Positions 8,949 through 18,421 of a stretch of 64,000 nt of DNA are shown in pieces (the stretch's first letter is position 1; the number at the start of each line of letters is the position of its first letter). Source of the stretch: Chitinophagaceae bacterium C216. GTDB lineage: Bacteria > Bacteroidota > Bacteroidia > Chitinophagales > Chitinophagaceae. The stretch is taken from positions 2,790,001 through 2,854,000 of the forward strand of contig CP144143.1 in NCBI GenBank assembly GCA_028485475.2. Reading direction: 5' to 3'. The translations under genes and the position numbers were made by a program. A model generated the notes under the pieces. The model did not search any database, was not told where the DNA came from, and was given only the letters and a program-made list of their open reading frames with translations.

Positions 8949-10220
8949 ATGAAAAAAGTCATTGGTTATACACTGCTACTTTGCAGTACTCACGTATACG
9001 CACAAAAACACATCAACATTCGTGTAGAAGATGTTTCTAAAACCATCAGCGTACTGGCTTCCGATTCGTTACAAGGCCGTAAAGTGTTTACTCCTGAAAT
9101 TGATAAAGCCGCACAATACATTGCTGAAGCCTTTCAACAAGCGGGGTTAAAACCTCTCAAAGGCAATAGCTTTCTCCAATCTTTTAGCATGGTCAGTGCC
9201 ACTCAGGAATCGCTTACAGCCAAAAGCAACGGAACTGAAGTAGATCCCCAAAAAATTGTGCTGATTACATCTAAGCCCCAAATCACGTTATCATCACACA
9301 ATCTTTCGATAGAAAAAATTACGGCTACTGATAATTTCTTCTCTAAAGCGATACAATTCGCTGCCAGTGACAAGGATTTGTTGGTTGTGGTAGATCCAGC
9401 CTTTGCAGACAGATTTCCACGTCTGAGCATGCTGAAACGTAGCTTTTTTCAATCTGCTGCTAGTGTAGCATTTGTATTAGGCGATGTCGATACCCAGAAC
9501 CTTACTATAACAGCCTCACATAACATAAAAGAACATCAACTTGCCAATGTGGTAGGCATTCTACCCGGAAAGAAAAAAGCTGATGAATATGTTATTTTCT
9601 CTGCGCATTACGATCATCTAGGTATTGGTAAGCCCGTAAACGGCGATAGCATTTATAACGGCGCCAATGATAATGCATCAGGCACCACCGCGGTAATTGA
9701 GCTAGCAAAATACTTTAAAGCCAAAGGCGATAATGAGAGAACATTAATATTTGCAGCGTTCACTGCTGAAGAGAGTGGAGGTTTTGGCTCACAGTATTTC
9801 AGCAAACAACTACCTCCGGAAAAAGTGGTTGCCATGTTGAACATTGAAATGATTGGTACCGATAGCAAATGGGGGAAAAATAGCGCTTACATAACCGGAT
9901 TTGAAAAAACAGATTTGGGTACCATTCTTCAGAAAAATCTAAAAGGCACGGATTTCAATTTTTATCCAGATCCTTATCCAGATCAGCAATTATTCTATCG
10001 CTCCGACAATGCTACTTTAGCCAGACTGGGGGTTGCGGCTCACACCATTTCCACTTCAAAAATGGACAACGAACCCAATTATCATAAACCCAGTGATGAA
10101 GTATCTACATTGGATCTTGAAAACATGACGGCTATTATCAAAGCCATTGCCTTGAGCGCCAAAAGTATTATTGCAGGAACTGATACTCCTTCCCGAGTAG
10201 ATACAAGTGATTTAAGATAG
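8949..10220 (+). CDS. Exported M28-family zinc aminopeptidase
   Basis: A 423-residue protein with a Sec signal peptide (MKKVIGYTLLLCSTHVYAQ) and no lipobox, so periplasmic or secreted. The M28 catalytic domain occupies about residues 200-410: SAHYDHLGIG near 220 (zinc His and Asp), YNGANDNASGTTAVIEL near 237 (bridging Asp), AAFTAEESGGFGS near 273 (catalytic Glu pair), and later NIEMIGTD and NYHKPSDEVSTLD (final His). The N-terminal part contains a PA-like insert region. It probably trims peptides outside the cytoplasm. It ends 5 bases before the convergent gene at 10226, with no clear terminator between them. Confidence 0.88.
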   Translation: MKKVIGYTLLLCSTHVYAQKHINIRVEDVSKTISVLASDSLQGRKVFTPEIDKAAQYIAEAFQQAGLKPLKGNSFLQSFSMVSATQESLTAKSNGTEVDPQKIVLITSKPQITLSSHNLSIEKITATDNFFSKAIQFAASDKDLLVVVDPAFADRFPRLSMLKRSFFQSAASVAFVLGDVDTQNLTITASHNIKEHQLANVVGILPGKKKADEYVIFSAHYDHLGIGKPVNGDSIYNGANDNASGTTAVIELAKYFKAKGDNERTLIFAAFTAEESGGFGSQYFSKQLPPEKVVAMLNIEMIGTDSKWGKNSAYITGFEKTDLGTILQKNLKGTDFNFYPDPYPDQQLFYRSDNATLARLGVAAHTISTSKMDNEPNYHKPSDEVSTLDLENMTAIIKAIALSAKSIIAGTDTPSRVDTSDLR

Positions 10221-10225
10221 GAGCA

Positions 10226-11257
10226 TCACTTACGAAGTGCCTCCCGTACTTTTGGAGCGATTTTAGTTCCAAAGATTTCGATAGACTTCATGATTCTGTC
10301 ATGAGAAGGGGCCCCTACGTCCATATGAGCAGAGAAGCGTGTTAGTCCGAAGAGCTCTTGCAATTCGAGAATTTTATCGACAGCTTCATCAGCATCACCG
10401 ATTATCAAATGTCCACCCTTACCACGTCCACGATCATATTGTACGCGCTGATAAGGAGGCCATCCGCGACTGCGCCCAATCCTATCCATTTGAGCGGAAT
10501 AAACTGGATAGTAATAATCAGCAATTTCCTTGCTGTCCTCACCAAAGAAAGCATGTACATGCACCCCCACTTCAAAAGCATTCATATCGTGCCCAGCCTG
10601 TTGATAAATCGCCTTATTATAGTCGAATAACGGCTTGAACTGTACGGGGCTACCCCCAATAATCGCAAACATTACAGGCAACCCTAGAGAGGCTGCACGC
10701 ACCACGGATTCGGGCGTACCACCCACAGCCACCCATATTTTTAAATGATTATTGAGTGCGCGAGGTAATACCATCTGTTCCTTAAGCTCTGCCCGAAATT
10801 TTCCTTTCCAGGAAATAATTTCCTGTTCATTTATTTGTAATAACAAGCGCAACTTCTCATCGAAAAGTGCATCATAATCATTCAAATCATAACCATAAAG
10901 AGGGAACGATTCGATAAAACTACCCCGCCCGGCCATGAGTTCCGCTCGGCCATCAGATATTAGATCCAACGTTGCGAAGCTTTGATACAATCGCACCGGA
11001 TCGGAAGAACTCAACACCGAAACAGCACTTCCCAGCTTAATTTTTTTAGTAACAGAAGCCAATGCGGCCAATAACACTTCCGGGACAGAAACAGCATAAT
11101 CAGGCCGATGATGCTCCCCTATTCCGTAAAAGTCAAGGCCCACTTCATCCATAAGCTTCACTTCCTCAATAATTTCCTGTAGGCGTTGCTGTGCAGACTG
11201 AGGTTTTCCATCGGGTCCTATACGCACATCGCCAAACATGCCTATACCTAATTCCAT
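10226..11257 (-). CDS. LLM-class flavin-dependent oxidoreductase
   Basis: A 343-residue protein of the bacterial luciferase-like monooxygenase superfamily. It has a TIM-barrel start MELGIGMFGDV, EVGLDFYGIGEHHRPDYAVS, KKIKLGSAVSVLSSSDPVRL and AELMAGRGSFIESFPLYG, which are characteristic of the reduced-FMN dependent group. The substrate is unknown; related proteins are usually annotated only as LLM oxidoreductases. It is a single-gene unit, with a 102-base gap to the GGGP synthase homologue on the same strand and a convergent M28 peptidase on the other side. Confidence 0.85.
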   Translation of the reverse strand: MELGIGMFGDVRIGPDGKPQSAQQRLQEIIEEVKLMDEVGLDFYGIGEHHRPDYAVSVPEVLLAALASVTKKIKLGSAVSVLSSSDPVRLYQSFATLDLISDGRAELMAGRGSFIESFPLYGYDLNDYDALFDEKLRLLLQINEQEIISWKGKFRAELKEQMVLPRALNNHLKIWVAVGGTPESVVRAASLGLPVMFAIIGGSPVQFKPLFDYNKAIYQQAGHDMNAFEVGVHVHAFFGEDSKEIADYYYPVYSAQMDRIGRSRGWPPYQRVQYDRGRGKGGHLIIGDADEAVDKILELQELFGLTRFSAHMDVGAPSHDRIMKSIEIFGTKIAPKVREALRK

Positions 11258-11359
11258 TGTTATAACTTTAATGTATATAGGATAACACGCATTCTATAGG
11301 AATTGTTTTGCAAGTGATGCATACAGACATGCAATAGCTATTGTTCTCTATGCGCTAAA

Positions 11360-12121
11360 CTACAAGCTTACACGGGAAGAAGAAGCGTGAATGGCCGTGC
11401 TCATTTCTGTAATCAACGAAGGGTCTTTTTCAATGGCGTTACCTACGACTACTACATCGGCGCCTGCCTTACAATTATTATAGGCCTTTTCGGGATCCTT
11501 AATACCTCCTCCTACAATTACCGGGGCTTCTACATTTTGCGCCACCGACTGAATCATACTTTCTGAGATAGGATTTTTGGCACCACTGCCTGCATCCATA
11601 TAAATCACGCGCATACCCAGCATTTCGCCTGCCAGAGCCGTGCACATAGCCACATCATTTTTATCGTGTGGAAGTGGAGCAGTATTACTAATATAGGATA
11701 CGGTGGTTGGAGCACCTCCGTCTACAACAATATATCCGGTTGGAATAATTTCCAACCCACTGTTTTTAACAAACGGAGCAGAAACAACATGCTGACCTAT
11801 CAATAATTCAGGATTGCGGCCGGAGATTAATGATAAATACAAAAGCGCATCTGCATGCTTACTTAGTTGCGAGGGATTGCCTGGAAATAGTACTACCGGA
11901 ATATCGCATGAAGATTTGATTTGTTTGATAATTTCATCCAAATGATCTGTAATTACCAAACTCCCCCCTACAAAAAAATAATCCACCTTCGCATCAACGG
12001 AAACCTGAATCAATTTGTGAATAGAGGAATTATCAACCCCGTCCGGATCAATTAATACTGCAAAGGATTTTTGCGCAGCATTTTTCTTTTCCCGCAGGGT
12101 TTTATAAATATTCTTTTTCAT
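11360..12121 (-). CDS. Geranylgeranylglyceryl phosphate synthase family protein (PcrB/GGGPS)
   Basis: A 253-residue TIM-barrel prenyltransferase. Family marks are FAVLIDPDGVD (metal/phosphate Asp), YFFVGGSLVITDHLDE, VVLFPGNPSQLSKHADALLYLSL (split here as a long conserved stretch), PTGYIVVDGG, MGMRV-like LGMRVIYMDAGSGA, and phosphate-binding VGGGIKDPEKA and VVVVGNAIEKD. In archaea the enzyme makes the first ether bond of membrane lipids; bacterial homologues join a polyprenyl diphosphate to glycerol-1-phosphate, and the product's role in Bacteroidota is not settled. It is divergent from ggt, with 127 bases between. Confidence 0.88.
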   Translation of the reverse strand: MKKNIYKTLREKKNAAQKSFAVLIDPDGVDNSSIHKLIQVSVDAKVDYFFVGGSLVITDHLDEIIKQIKSSCDIPVVLFPGNPSQLSKHADALLYLSLISGRNPELLIGQHVVSAPFVKNSGLEIIPTGYIVVDGGAPTTVSYISNTAPLPHDKNDVAMCTALAGEMLGMRVIYMDAGSGAKNPISESMIQSVAQNVEAPVIVGGGIKDPEKAYNNCKAGADVVVVGNAIEKDPSLITEMSTAIHASSSRVSL

Positions 12122-12199
12122 TCAACAGAAACAGGTTTCTGCAAAAATGCAAAAACTTTTTGAAATATCTTTATTTATTAAAGTATGGCAATCCACCAC

Positions 12200-12207
12200 T
12201 AACTTTG
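12200..12207 (+). promoter_or_regulatory. Candidate -7 element for ggt
   Basis: TAACTTTG is an exact TAnnTTTG match 41 bases before the ggt start. No convincing -33 TTTG at 19-23 bases upstream was found, so this is a weak call. Confidence 0.3.
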
Positions 12208-12248
12208 GCATTTAAAAGACACTGATTATTTAAATCATTCCATAAAAT

Positions 12249-13991
12249 ATGGCTGCATCAATACATCCGTACGCATACTTTTCGCCGACAAGAAATACGT
12301 GCTATTGGGTATTAAGCATATTCATACTGTTATTGCATTTTATAAGTAGCGCGCAGCTTAACAGAGTTTTTTACGAAAGCAATAAAATAGTAACAGCCAA
12401 AAATGGCGCTGTCGTTTCAGCTCATCCACTAGCAAGTAAAGCCGGACTGCTAGTATTGCAAAAGGGGGGCAATGCTGTAGATGCTGCTATTGCCACTCAA
12501 TGGGCACTAGCAGTGGTATATCCCGGCGCGGGCAATATTGGCGGCGGGGGTTTTATGGTGGCTTATTTAAAAAATAAAGAGGCCATTGCACTCGATTATC
12601 GCGAAATGGCTCCTGCTGCAGCTCACAGAGATATGTATTTGGACGAAAACGGTAATCATATTATTGAAAAAAGTCTTTATGGCCATCTGGCCAGTGGTGT
12701 TCCGGGTACGGTGGCGGGCCTCTTTGCTGCGCACAAATATGCGAAGCTCCCGATGAAAGTATTGATGGAGCCAGCCATTGAATTGGCCGAAAAGGGCTTT
12801 GCAATTACAGAAACCGAAGCCGAAACTTTAAACAGAGCCCAAAAAGATTTTATCAAATACAATACTATTCAGCCTGTATTTGTTAAACCTGAAGGATGGA
12901 AAAAAGGAGATCTATTGATACAAAAAGACCTTGCCAACACTCTCAAACGCATCAGCGATCACGGTGAAAAAGAGTTTTATGAAGGCAAGACAGCTCAGCT
13001 AATCGTTGAAGAAATGCAACGTGGCAAGGGCTTAATTACACTCGATGATCTAAAAAACTATAAAGCAAAATTTAGAACACCGCACATTTTTGATTATAGA
13101 GGATACACTATTATCGGCATGCCGATGCCTAGTAGTGGCGGAATATTGCTACATCAAATGCTAAAAATGATTGAGCCCTATGCTATCAATAAGATGGGAT
13201 TCCATACGCCTCAGTCTGTACAATTAATGATAGAAGTAGAACGTCGTGCTTATGCAGATCGCGCCAAATATATGGGTGATGCAGATTTCTACAATGTACC
13301 GGCAACCGAATTAACCAGCAAGGCATACCTAAAAAAGCGTATGAAAAACTACAAGCCCAATATAGCTGGGAACAGCAAGGATATTATAGAAGGCGTTATA
13401 CCGGGTTACGAAAGCGAAGAAACTACCCACCTCAGTGTTATCGACAAAGAAGGCAATGCTGTTGCCGTAACCACAACTTTGAACAATCATTACGGCAGTA
13501 GAACCGTAGTAGGCGGCGCAGGTTTTATACTCAATGACGAAATGGACGACTTCAGTGCTAAGCCCGGTACTCCTAATCTTTACGGAGCCGTGGGAGGTAA
13601 AGCCAATGCCATAGAGCCGGGAAAAAGAATGCTCAGTTCTATGACACCAACTATCGTACTTAAAAATAAAAAACCTTACCTCGTTGCAGGAACCCCTGGC
13701 GGAACTACGATACCCACTTCTGTATTTCAAACTATCTTAAACATCATCGATTTTAAAATGAGTACCGATGATGCCGTAAACAAACCCAAGTTCCATCACC
13801 AGTGGCTTCCGGACGAAGTATATATCGAACAGAACTTCCCTAAGGCTACCGCTGAAGCATTAACCAAAATGGGATACAAACTCAAGGAGCGAAAAAGTAT
13901 CGGACGCACAGAAGTTATCAAAGTTCTACCCGACGGTAGTTTTGAAGCAGTTGCCGACAGGCGTGGTGATGATAGTGCTGAAGGCTGGTAA
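12249..13991 (+). CDS. ggt: Gamma-glutamyltransferase, exported
   Basis: A 580-residue Ntn hydrolase of normal GGT size. A hydrophobic export segment lies at about residues 19-37 (YWVLSIFILLLHFISSAQ), so it is periplasmic or surface located. The precursor self-cleaves before the nucleophile threonine, here T392 in SEETTHLSVIDKEGNAVAV. Other conserved parts are GGNAVDAAIATQWALAVVYP, GNIGGGGFMV, the glutamate-binding LDYREMAP, and the small-subunit segments AGFILNDEMDDFS and KRMLSSMTPTIV. It hydrolyses or transfers gamma-glutamyl groups from glutathione. It starts a short plus-strand unit with the DUF486 gene 24 bases downstream. Confidence 0.94.
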   Translation: MAASIHPYAYFSPTRNTCYWVLSIFILLLHFISSAQLNRVFYESNKIVTAKNGAVVSAHPLASKAGLLVLQKGGNAVDAAIATQWALAVVYPGAGNIGGGGFMVAYLKNKEAIALDYREMAPAAAHRDMYLDENGNHIIEKSLYGHLASGVPGTVAGLFAAHKYAKLPMKVLMEPAIELAEKGFAITETEAETLNRAQKDFIKYNTIQPVFVKPEGWKKGDLLIQKDLANTLKRISDHGEKEFYEGKTAQLIVEEMQRGKGLITLDDLKNYKAKFRTPHIFDYRGYTIIGMPMPSSGGILLHQMLKMIEPYAINKMGFHTPQSVQLMIEVERRAYADRAKYMGDADFYNVPATELTSKAYLKKRMKNYKPNIAGNSKDIIEGVIPGYESEETTHLSVIDKEGNAVAVTTTLNNHYGSRTVVGGAGFILNDEMDDFSAKPGTPNLYGAVGGKANAIEPGKRMLSSMTPTIVLKNKKPYLVAGTPGGTTIPTSVFQTILNIIDFKMSTDDAVNKPKFHHQWLPDEVYIEQNFPKATAEALTKMGYKLKERKSIGRTEVIKVLPDGSFEAVADRRGDDSAEGW

Positions 13992-14015
13992 TATCTTCTC
14001 AAATTCCAATTATAT

Positions 14016-14387
14016 ATGAAAGCTTTTAATACCATTGCTTTACTGCTGCTTTCCAATTCTTTCATGACATTGGCTTGGTACGGACATCTGAAATTTTTTA
14101 GCAAAGACAGTAATCATGCAGCTACTCCTCTTTGGATGATTATACTGTTAAGCTGGGGAATAGCCTTTTTCGAATATTGCTTTCAAGTGCCGGCAAATAG
14201 AATCGGCTCTTCAGAAACAGGCGGCCCCTTTTCGCTGGTACAATTAAAGGTATTGCAGGAAGTGATTACGTTAGTAGTATTTGTAATTTTTTCAAAACTT
14301 GTTTTTCACAACCTTCAGTTTTCCCTGAATCATTTTATAGGGTTCGCACTGCTCGTAGGTGCTGTATACTTCATCTTTAAGGGGTAG
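14016..14387 (+). CDS. DMT-family membrane protein, DUF486
   Basis: A 123-residue protein with four hydrophobic segments and the DUF486 pattern (SNSFMTLAWYGHLKF, WGIAFFEYCFQVPANRIGS, FSLVQLKVLQEVITL). Members are small drug/metabolite-transporter-like proteins with no established substrate. It lies 24 bases after ggt and could be cotranscribed. Its last 11 bases overlap the end of the convergent nitronate monooxygenase gene (14377-14387), so no terminator separates the two. Confidence 0.88.
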   Translation: MKAFNTIALLLLSNSFMTLAWYGHLKFFSKDSNHAATPLWMIILLSWGIAFFEYCFQVPANRIGSSETGGPFSLVQLKVLQEVITLVVFVIFSKLVFHNLQFSLNHFIGFALLVGAVYFIFKG

Positions 14388-15324
14388 CCCTATAAGTGGC
14401 TAGTTCCTTACGGGCGACTTCAAACTCCTCCCATACACGCTGCACTATATCGGCGGCGGGGGGAAGGTCTTTAATTAGGGCACTCACCTGTCCTATTTCC
14501 AGTTCGCCCTCAGAAAGATTACCTTCAAACATTCCCATACGGGCACGTCCTTTCCCCAAAAGTTGCATCAATTCGTCCTTACCAGCGCCTCGCAATTCGG
14601 CAGCTTGCACCTGCTGATAAAACTCATTTTTTAATAAACGCACGGGAGTGAGTTGTTTTAATGCAAGCTGCGTATCGCCCTCCCCTGCCTGTAGCACCAA
14701 ATTTTTAAAATTGATATGAGAAGAAGCTTCCCGACTAGCAACAAACCGACTGCCCATCTGCACGCCTTCGGCACCCAACGCAAATGCCGCCAACATTTGC
14801 CTACCCGTAGCAATACCGCCTGCAGCAATCACCGGAATAGAAACAGCATTCACCACTAATGGCACCAGCACCATAGTGGTCGTTTCTTCCCGTCCGTTAT
14901 GACCACCTGCTTCGAAGCCTTCTGCCACCACTGCATCACAGCCGGCTTCCTCAGCCTTTACGGCAAACTTACTGCTGCTTACCACATGCACCACTTTAAT
15001 ACCCGCCTCTTTGAAATGCGGTGTCCAAGTTTTGGGATTACCGGCACTGGTAAATACTATGGGGACCTTCTCCTCAATAATGACAGCGACCTGTTGCTCG
15101 ATATGCTGATATAACAAAGGAAGATTGACAGCGAAAGGCTTTGCAGTAGCAGCTTTACATTTTTGAATGTGCTCCCGCAAAATCTCTGGAGACATAGAAC
15201 CGGCACCTATTATACCCAAGCCACCTGCATTACTAACAGCACTGGCCAATTTCCAACCACTAGCCCATACCATTCCTGCCTGAATAATGGGATATTGAAT
15301 ATTGAATAACTGCGTAATGCGCAT
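14377..15324 (-). CDS. Nitronate monooxygenase (2-nitropropane dioxygenase-like FMN enzyme)
   Basis: A 315-residue TIM-barrel FMN enzyme. It opens with MRITQLFNIQYPIIQAGMVW and has NAGGLGIIGAGSMSP, a conserved FTSAGNPKTW, the active-site region EGFEAGGHNGREETTTM, IAAGGIATGRQM (phosphate binding) and GAEGVQMGSRFVAS. Class I nitronate monooxygenases oxidise propionate 3-nitronate and similar compounds. Enoyl-ACP reductase FabK is related, so nitronate activity is a family inference. The 3' end overlaps the DUF486 gene by 11 bases on the other strand. Confidence 0.85.
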   Translation of the reverse strand: MRITQLFNIQYPIIQAGMVWASGWKLASAVSNAGGLGIIGAGSMSPEILREHIQKCKAATAKPFAVNLPLLYQHIEQQVAVIIEEKVPIVFTSAGNPKTWTPHFKEAGIKVVHVVSSSKFAVKAEEAGCDAVVAEGFEAGGHNGREETTTMVLVPLVVNAVSIPVIAAGGIATGRQMLAAFALGAEGVQMGSRFVASREASSHINFKNLVLQAGEGDTQLALKQLTPVRLLKNEFYQQVQAAELRGAGKDELMQLLGKGRARMGMFEGNLSEGELEIGQVSALIKDLPPAADIVQRVWEEFEVARKELATYRATP

Positions 15325-15398
15325 GATACGTTTATGATTAATCGTGAACCAGACTACAGCAATTTACGATTAATACTATAAACTTCAGAAAAGACCAA

Positions 15399-16388
15399 TT
15401 ATCCTAAATCGATACTGGTATTATCGCCGATATTTAGACTGCGGGTTTCTCCCTTTAAGCGAGTGTCGCTACCAATAAGCGAATCTTCCAGTACGATATC
15501 GTAGAGACTACAATAAGCGCCTACAATAGAGTTTTTAACGATAGATTGTTTGAGATGGGTAAACTCTCCCAGAGTCACATTAGGCCCCACAATGCTGTTT
15601 TCGATAATACAGCCTTCTCCAATACTTACCGGAGGAATAATAACTGTATTTAGATACTTAGAAGCCTTTACCTCTTTACCAAATTTCTTAAGCAGCGTTG
15701 CGTTAGATTTCAGTAGAGTATCTTTATTTCCTGCATCAAACCAATTATCCACCTTAAATGAACCGAACTGTACCCCCTTCCGAATCATACAATCGATAGC
15801 ATCCGTGATGGTGAACTCGCCGTGGGTAACTAGTCCTTTATTGATATTGTCATCCAGACATTCAAACAAGATGCTACTTTCTTTAATCTTGTAGATACCC
15901 ACCATAGCGAGATTGGACTTAGGAATACTGGGTTTTTCAATAACCGATTCGATAAAACCGTTTTTATCTATTTCCGCTACACCAAAATCTCCCGGATTAT
16001 CTACCTTACGTACCCCAATCATAGAATGAGGGCTTTTTAGCACGGTGCGAATATCATATTCGCAAATGGTATCTCCTAGCGTAATTAGCACTTCATCGCC
16101 CTTAACGGCATCCTTTGCCAAACTGATGGCATGCCCCACTCCTTTTCGATCTTCCTGACCTACAAAATGAGCGACGATATCACTGTGTCTGTCTTTTACG
16201 TAATGATATATTTTGTCTCCGAGGTATCCGATTATAAAAACAAACTCCTCTATACCGGCATCTTTAAGCTGGTCTATGATGATACTGAGAACAGTTTTAC
16301 CCGCTAATGGAATTAAGGCCTTGGGCTGTGAATAACTATGTGGCCTTAGTTTCGTTCCGGTACCTGCAACTGGAATGATTGCCTTCAT
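15399..16388 (-). CDS. Sugar-phosphate nucleotidyltransferase with left-handed beta-helix tail
   Basis: A 329-residue protein. The N-terminal Rossmann-like domain has the nucleotide-binding signature GTGTKLRPHSYSQPKALIPL with the catalytic Lys, plus ITLGDTICEYD (metal-binding Asp). From about residue 245 hexapeptide-like repeats appear (VSIGEGCIIENSIVGPNVTL and following), forming a beta-helix. This architecture matches glucose-1-phosphate thymidylyl- or uridylyltransferases used for cell-surface sugars. The exact nucleotide and sugar cannot be decided. It is a single gene divergent from glyA, with a 138-base gap. Confidence 0.8.
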   Translation of the reverse strand: MKAIIPVAGTGTKLRPHSYSQPKALIPLAGKTVLSIIIDQLKDAGIEEFVFIIGYLGDKIYHYVKDRHSDIVAHFVGQEDRKGVGHAISLAKDAVKGDEVLITLGDTICEYDIRTVLKSPHSMIGVRKVDNPGDFGVAEIDKNGFIESVIEKPSIPKSNLAMVGIYKIKESSILFECLDDNINKGLVTHGEFTITDAIDCMIRKGVQFGSFKVDNWFDAGNKDTLLKSNATLLKKFGKEVKASKYLNTVIIPPVSIGEGCIIENSIVGPNVTLGEFTHLKQSIVKNSIVGAYCSLYDIVLEDSLIGSDTRLKGETRSLNIGDNTSIDLG

Positions 16389-16487
16389 TATAAAATTAAT
16401 CTAAAGCACCTTCAAATAAAGCGGTGAAGGTAAGTAAAAATGGAAAAATGGCTACATATACCTTTAGGAATCTTTAAGACAATAATC

Positions 16488-16522
16488 TTTGTCAAGTTTT
16501 CAAATCGCTAGTCTTATCTTTG
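16488..16522 (+). promoter_or_regulatory. glyA promoter
   Basis: TTTG at 16488-16491 and TATCTTTG at 16515-16522 with a 23-base spacer fit the Bacteroidota -33/-7 consensus. The -7 box ends four bases before the glyA ATG, implying an almost absent 5' leader. Confidence 0.55.
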
Positions 16523-16526
16523 CGCC

Positions 16527-17807
16527 ATGCAACATGATACTATACTTTTCCAATTGCTGGAGAAAGAATTAGAACGCCAGCGCAACGATATTGAATTAAT
16601 CGCTTCAGAGAACTTCGTTTCCTATCAGGTATTAAAGGCTATGGGCAGTGTGCCTGCCAATAAATATGCAGAAGGCTATCCCGGTAAAAGATATTACGGA
16701 GGCTGCGAGGTAGTAGACGAAATCGAAAATCTAGCTATAGATCGCTTAAAAAAGATATTCAATCTTAGCTGGGCTAACGTACAACCTCATAGTGGTGCAC
16801 AAGCCAACGCTGCCGTATTTATGGCCGTGTTGAAGCCCGGCGATACCATTATGGGATTGGACCTAAGTATGGGCGGACACTTGACTCACGGTAGCCCAGC
16901 CAATTTCAGTGGTAAACATTACAATGTAATTTCATATGGTGTCAATAAAGACACCGGACTGGTAGAATATGACGATTTAGAGCAGAAAGCACTTGCTCAC
17001 AAACCTAAAATGATTATCTGCGGAGCCTCAGCATACAGTCGCGACTGGGATTATGCCCGAATTCGTGCGGTGGCTGATAAAATCGGAGCCATTGTAATGG
17101 CCGACATCGCTCACCCGGCAGGTTTGATTGCTAAAGGATTATTAAACGATCCTTTCGAACATTGTCATATCGTAACCAGCACTACTCATAAAACCTTGCG
17201 TGGACCGCGTGGTGGTGTTATCATGATACGTCATGATTTCGAAAACCCCTGGGGCATTAAAGACCCTAAAGGCAATATCCGCACGATGAGCCAGCTGTTA
17301 GATTTGGCAGTGTTCCCCGGCTTACAAGGAGGACCGCTGGAACATATCATCGCTGCAAAAGCGGTTGCTTTTGGTGAAATTCTTGATGACAGCTTTACTG
17401 AGTATGCTAAACAAATTATTCGCAATGCCCAAGCAATGGCTGACGCCTTTATGGAAAAAGGCTACAACCTTATTAGCGGCGGAACCGATAACCATCTTAT
17501 GTTGATTGACCTGCGCAACAAAAACATTACCGGTAAAAAAGCACAGGAAACTCTAGACAAAGCATTTATTACACTGAATAAAAATGCGGTTCCTTTCGAC
17601 GATAAATCGCCTTTTGTAACTTCAGGTATTCGGGTAGGTGTACCGGCCGTGACAACAAGAGGCCTGAAAGAAAAAGACGTAGTAGAAGTTGTAAATATGA
17701 TTGACAAAGTGTTGATGAATGCCGATAATGAGCAATTAATTGCTGGCGTGCGCGAAGATGTAAAAGAATTCATGAAGCAGTTTCCGCTTTATCCGGAACT
17801 GGGATAA
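16527..17807 (+). CDS. glyA: Serine hydroxymethyltransferase
   Basis: A 426-residue PLP enzyme of normal length. N-terminal [48 protein letters not shown] and the PLP-lysine motif [12 protein letters not shown] (K222) are all present. It interconverts serine and glycine while loading tetrahydrofolate with a one-carbon unit. It pairs functionally with the 5-formyl-THF cyclo-ligase at 54306. The start codon is fixed by the family N-terminus and the promoter immediately upstream. The DUF4293 gene follows after 47 bases. Confidence 0.97.
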   Translation: MQHDTILFQLLEKELERQRNDIELIASENFVSYQVLKAMGSVPANKYAEGYPGKRYYGGCEVVDEIENLAIDRLKKIFNLSWANVQPHSGAQANAAVFMAVLKPGDTIMGLDLSMGGHLTHGSPANFSGKHYNVISYGVNKDTGLVEYDDLEQKALAHKPKMIICGASAYSRDWDYARIRAVADKIGAIVMADIAHPAGLIAKGLLNDPFEHCHIVTSTTHKTLRGPRGGVIMIRHDFENPWGIKDPKGNIRTMSQLLDLAVFPGLQGGPLEHIIAAKAVAFGEILDDSFTEYAKQIIRNAQAMADAFMEKGYNLISGGTDNHLMLIDLRNKNITGKKAQETLDKAFITLNKNAVPFDDKSPFVTSGIRVGVPAVTTRGLKEKDVVEVVNMIDKVLMNADNEQLIAGVREDVKEFMKQFPLYPELG

Positions 17808-17854
17808 TGGTAGCATCAACCAAGTTTTCAAAACATCATTGATAACTTTTTCGT

Positions 17855-18274
17855 ATGATTCAAAGAAAACAAACACTTTGGCTGTTACTATCGTCGATAT
17901 GTAGCGGTTTAACATTCAAATTCCCCTTTTATGTGGGTACGGTAGCTCCGGGTACCCAAGGCGTAGAGGGTCCCGAACTCACCGCTACGGACAATATCTA
18001 CCTTATATTACTCACAGTGGCAGTGCTGGGGCTGGCTGTAGTGTCAATTTTCCTTTTCAAAAATCGTAAAAAACAAGTCCTACTTTGTTATTTGGGTTTA
18101 CTTGGCGCTCTTGGCCTTCCAGTGGTTTATTATAATTACTCCCAATATTTTCAACAAGGTGCATTTGCCTTAACATCTTTACTCACAGTACTGATAATCA
18201 TAGGCTTTATATTCGCCATCCAAGGTATAAGGCGAGATGAAAAACTCATTAGGGACTTAAACAGATTAAGATAG
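17855..18274 (+). CDS. DUF4293 membrane protein
   Basis: A 139-residue protein with four hydrophobic segments and the Bacteroidota DUF4293 N-terminus MIQRKQTLWLLLSSIC. Other conserved features are the FPFYVG loop and a charged C-terminus (RRDEKLIRDLNRLR). Function is unknown. It may share the glyA transcript or use its own promoter: TAACTTTT at 17843-17850 ends four bases before its ATG, one base off the TAnnTTTG consensus. A strong terminator follows at 18306. Confidence 0.85.
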   Translation: MIQRKQTLWLLLSSICSGLTFKFPFYVGTVAPGTQGVEGPELTATDNIYLILLTVAVLGLAVVSIFLFKNRKKQVLLCYLGLLGALGLPVVYYNYSQYFQQGAFALTSLLTVLIIIGFIFAIQGIRRDEKLIRDLNRLR

Positions 18275-18305
18275 ATAACAGCTTTTACCGCATAAATTAA
18301 TTACA

Positions 18306-18337
18306 TACGGAACTTCTTTGAGGTTCCGTATTTTTTT
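18306..18337 (+). terminator. Rho-independent terminator after glyA-DUF4293
   Basis: TACGGAAC (18306-18313) pairs with GTTCCGTA (18323-18330), extendable by a T-G and a T-A pair, and is followed by seven T residues. It closes the glyA-DUF4293 unit before aguB. Confidence 0.9.
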
Positions 18338-18377
18338 ACTTTAACACACAGTATTTTACCCCCTCGATTTATTTAAA

Positions 18378-18385
18378 TACCTTTG
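18378..18385 (+). promoter_or_regulatory. Candidate -7 element for aguB
   Basis: TACCTTTG is an exact TAnnTTTG match, located just after the upstream terminator and 36 bases before the aguB ATG at 18422. No clear -33 box was seen. Confidence 0.35.
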
Positions 18386-18421
18386 CACGCAATTAAAACC
18401 CACCAAGGGAAAAATATTATT

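Noticed and set aside
13329-13730. 133-codon frame on the minus strand inside ggt
   Set aside because: Shadow of gamma-glutamyltransferase, whose catalytic threonine and conserved segments lie in the other strand.
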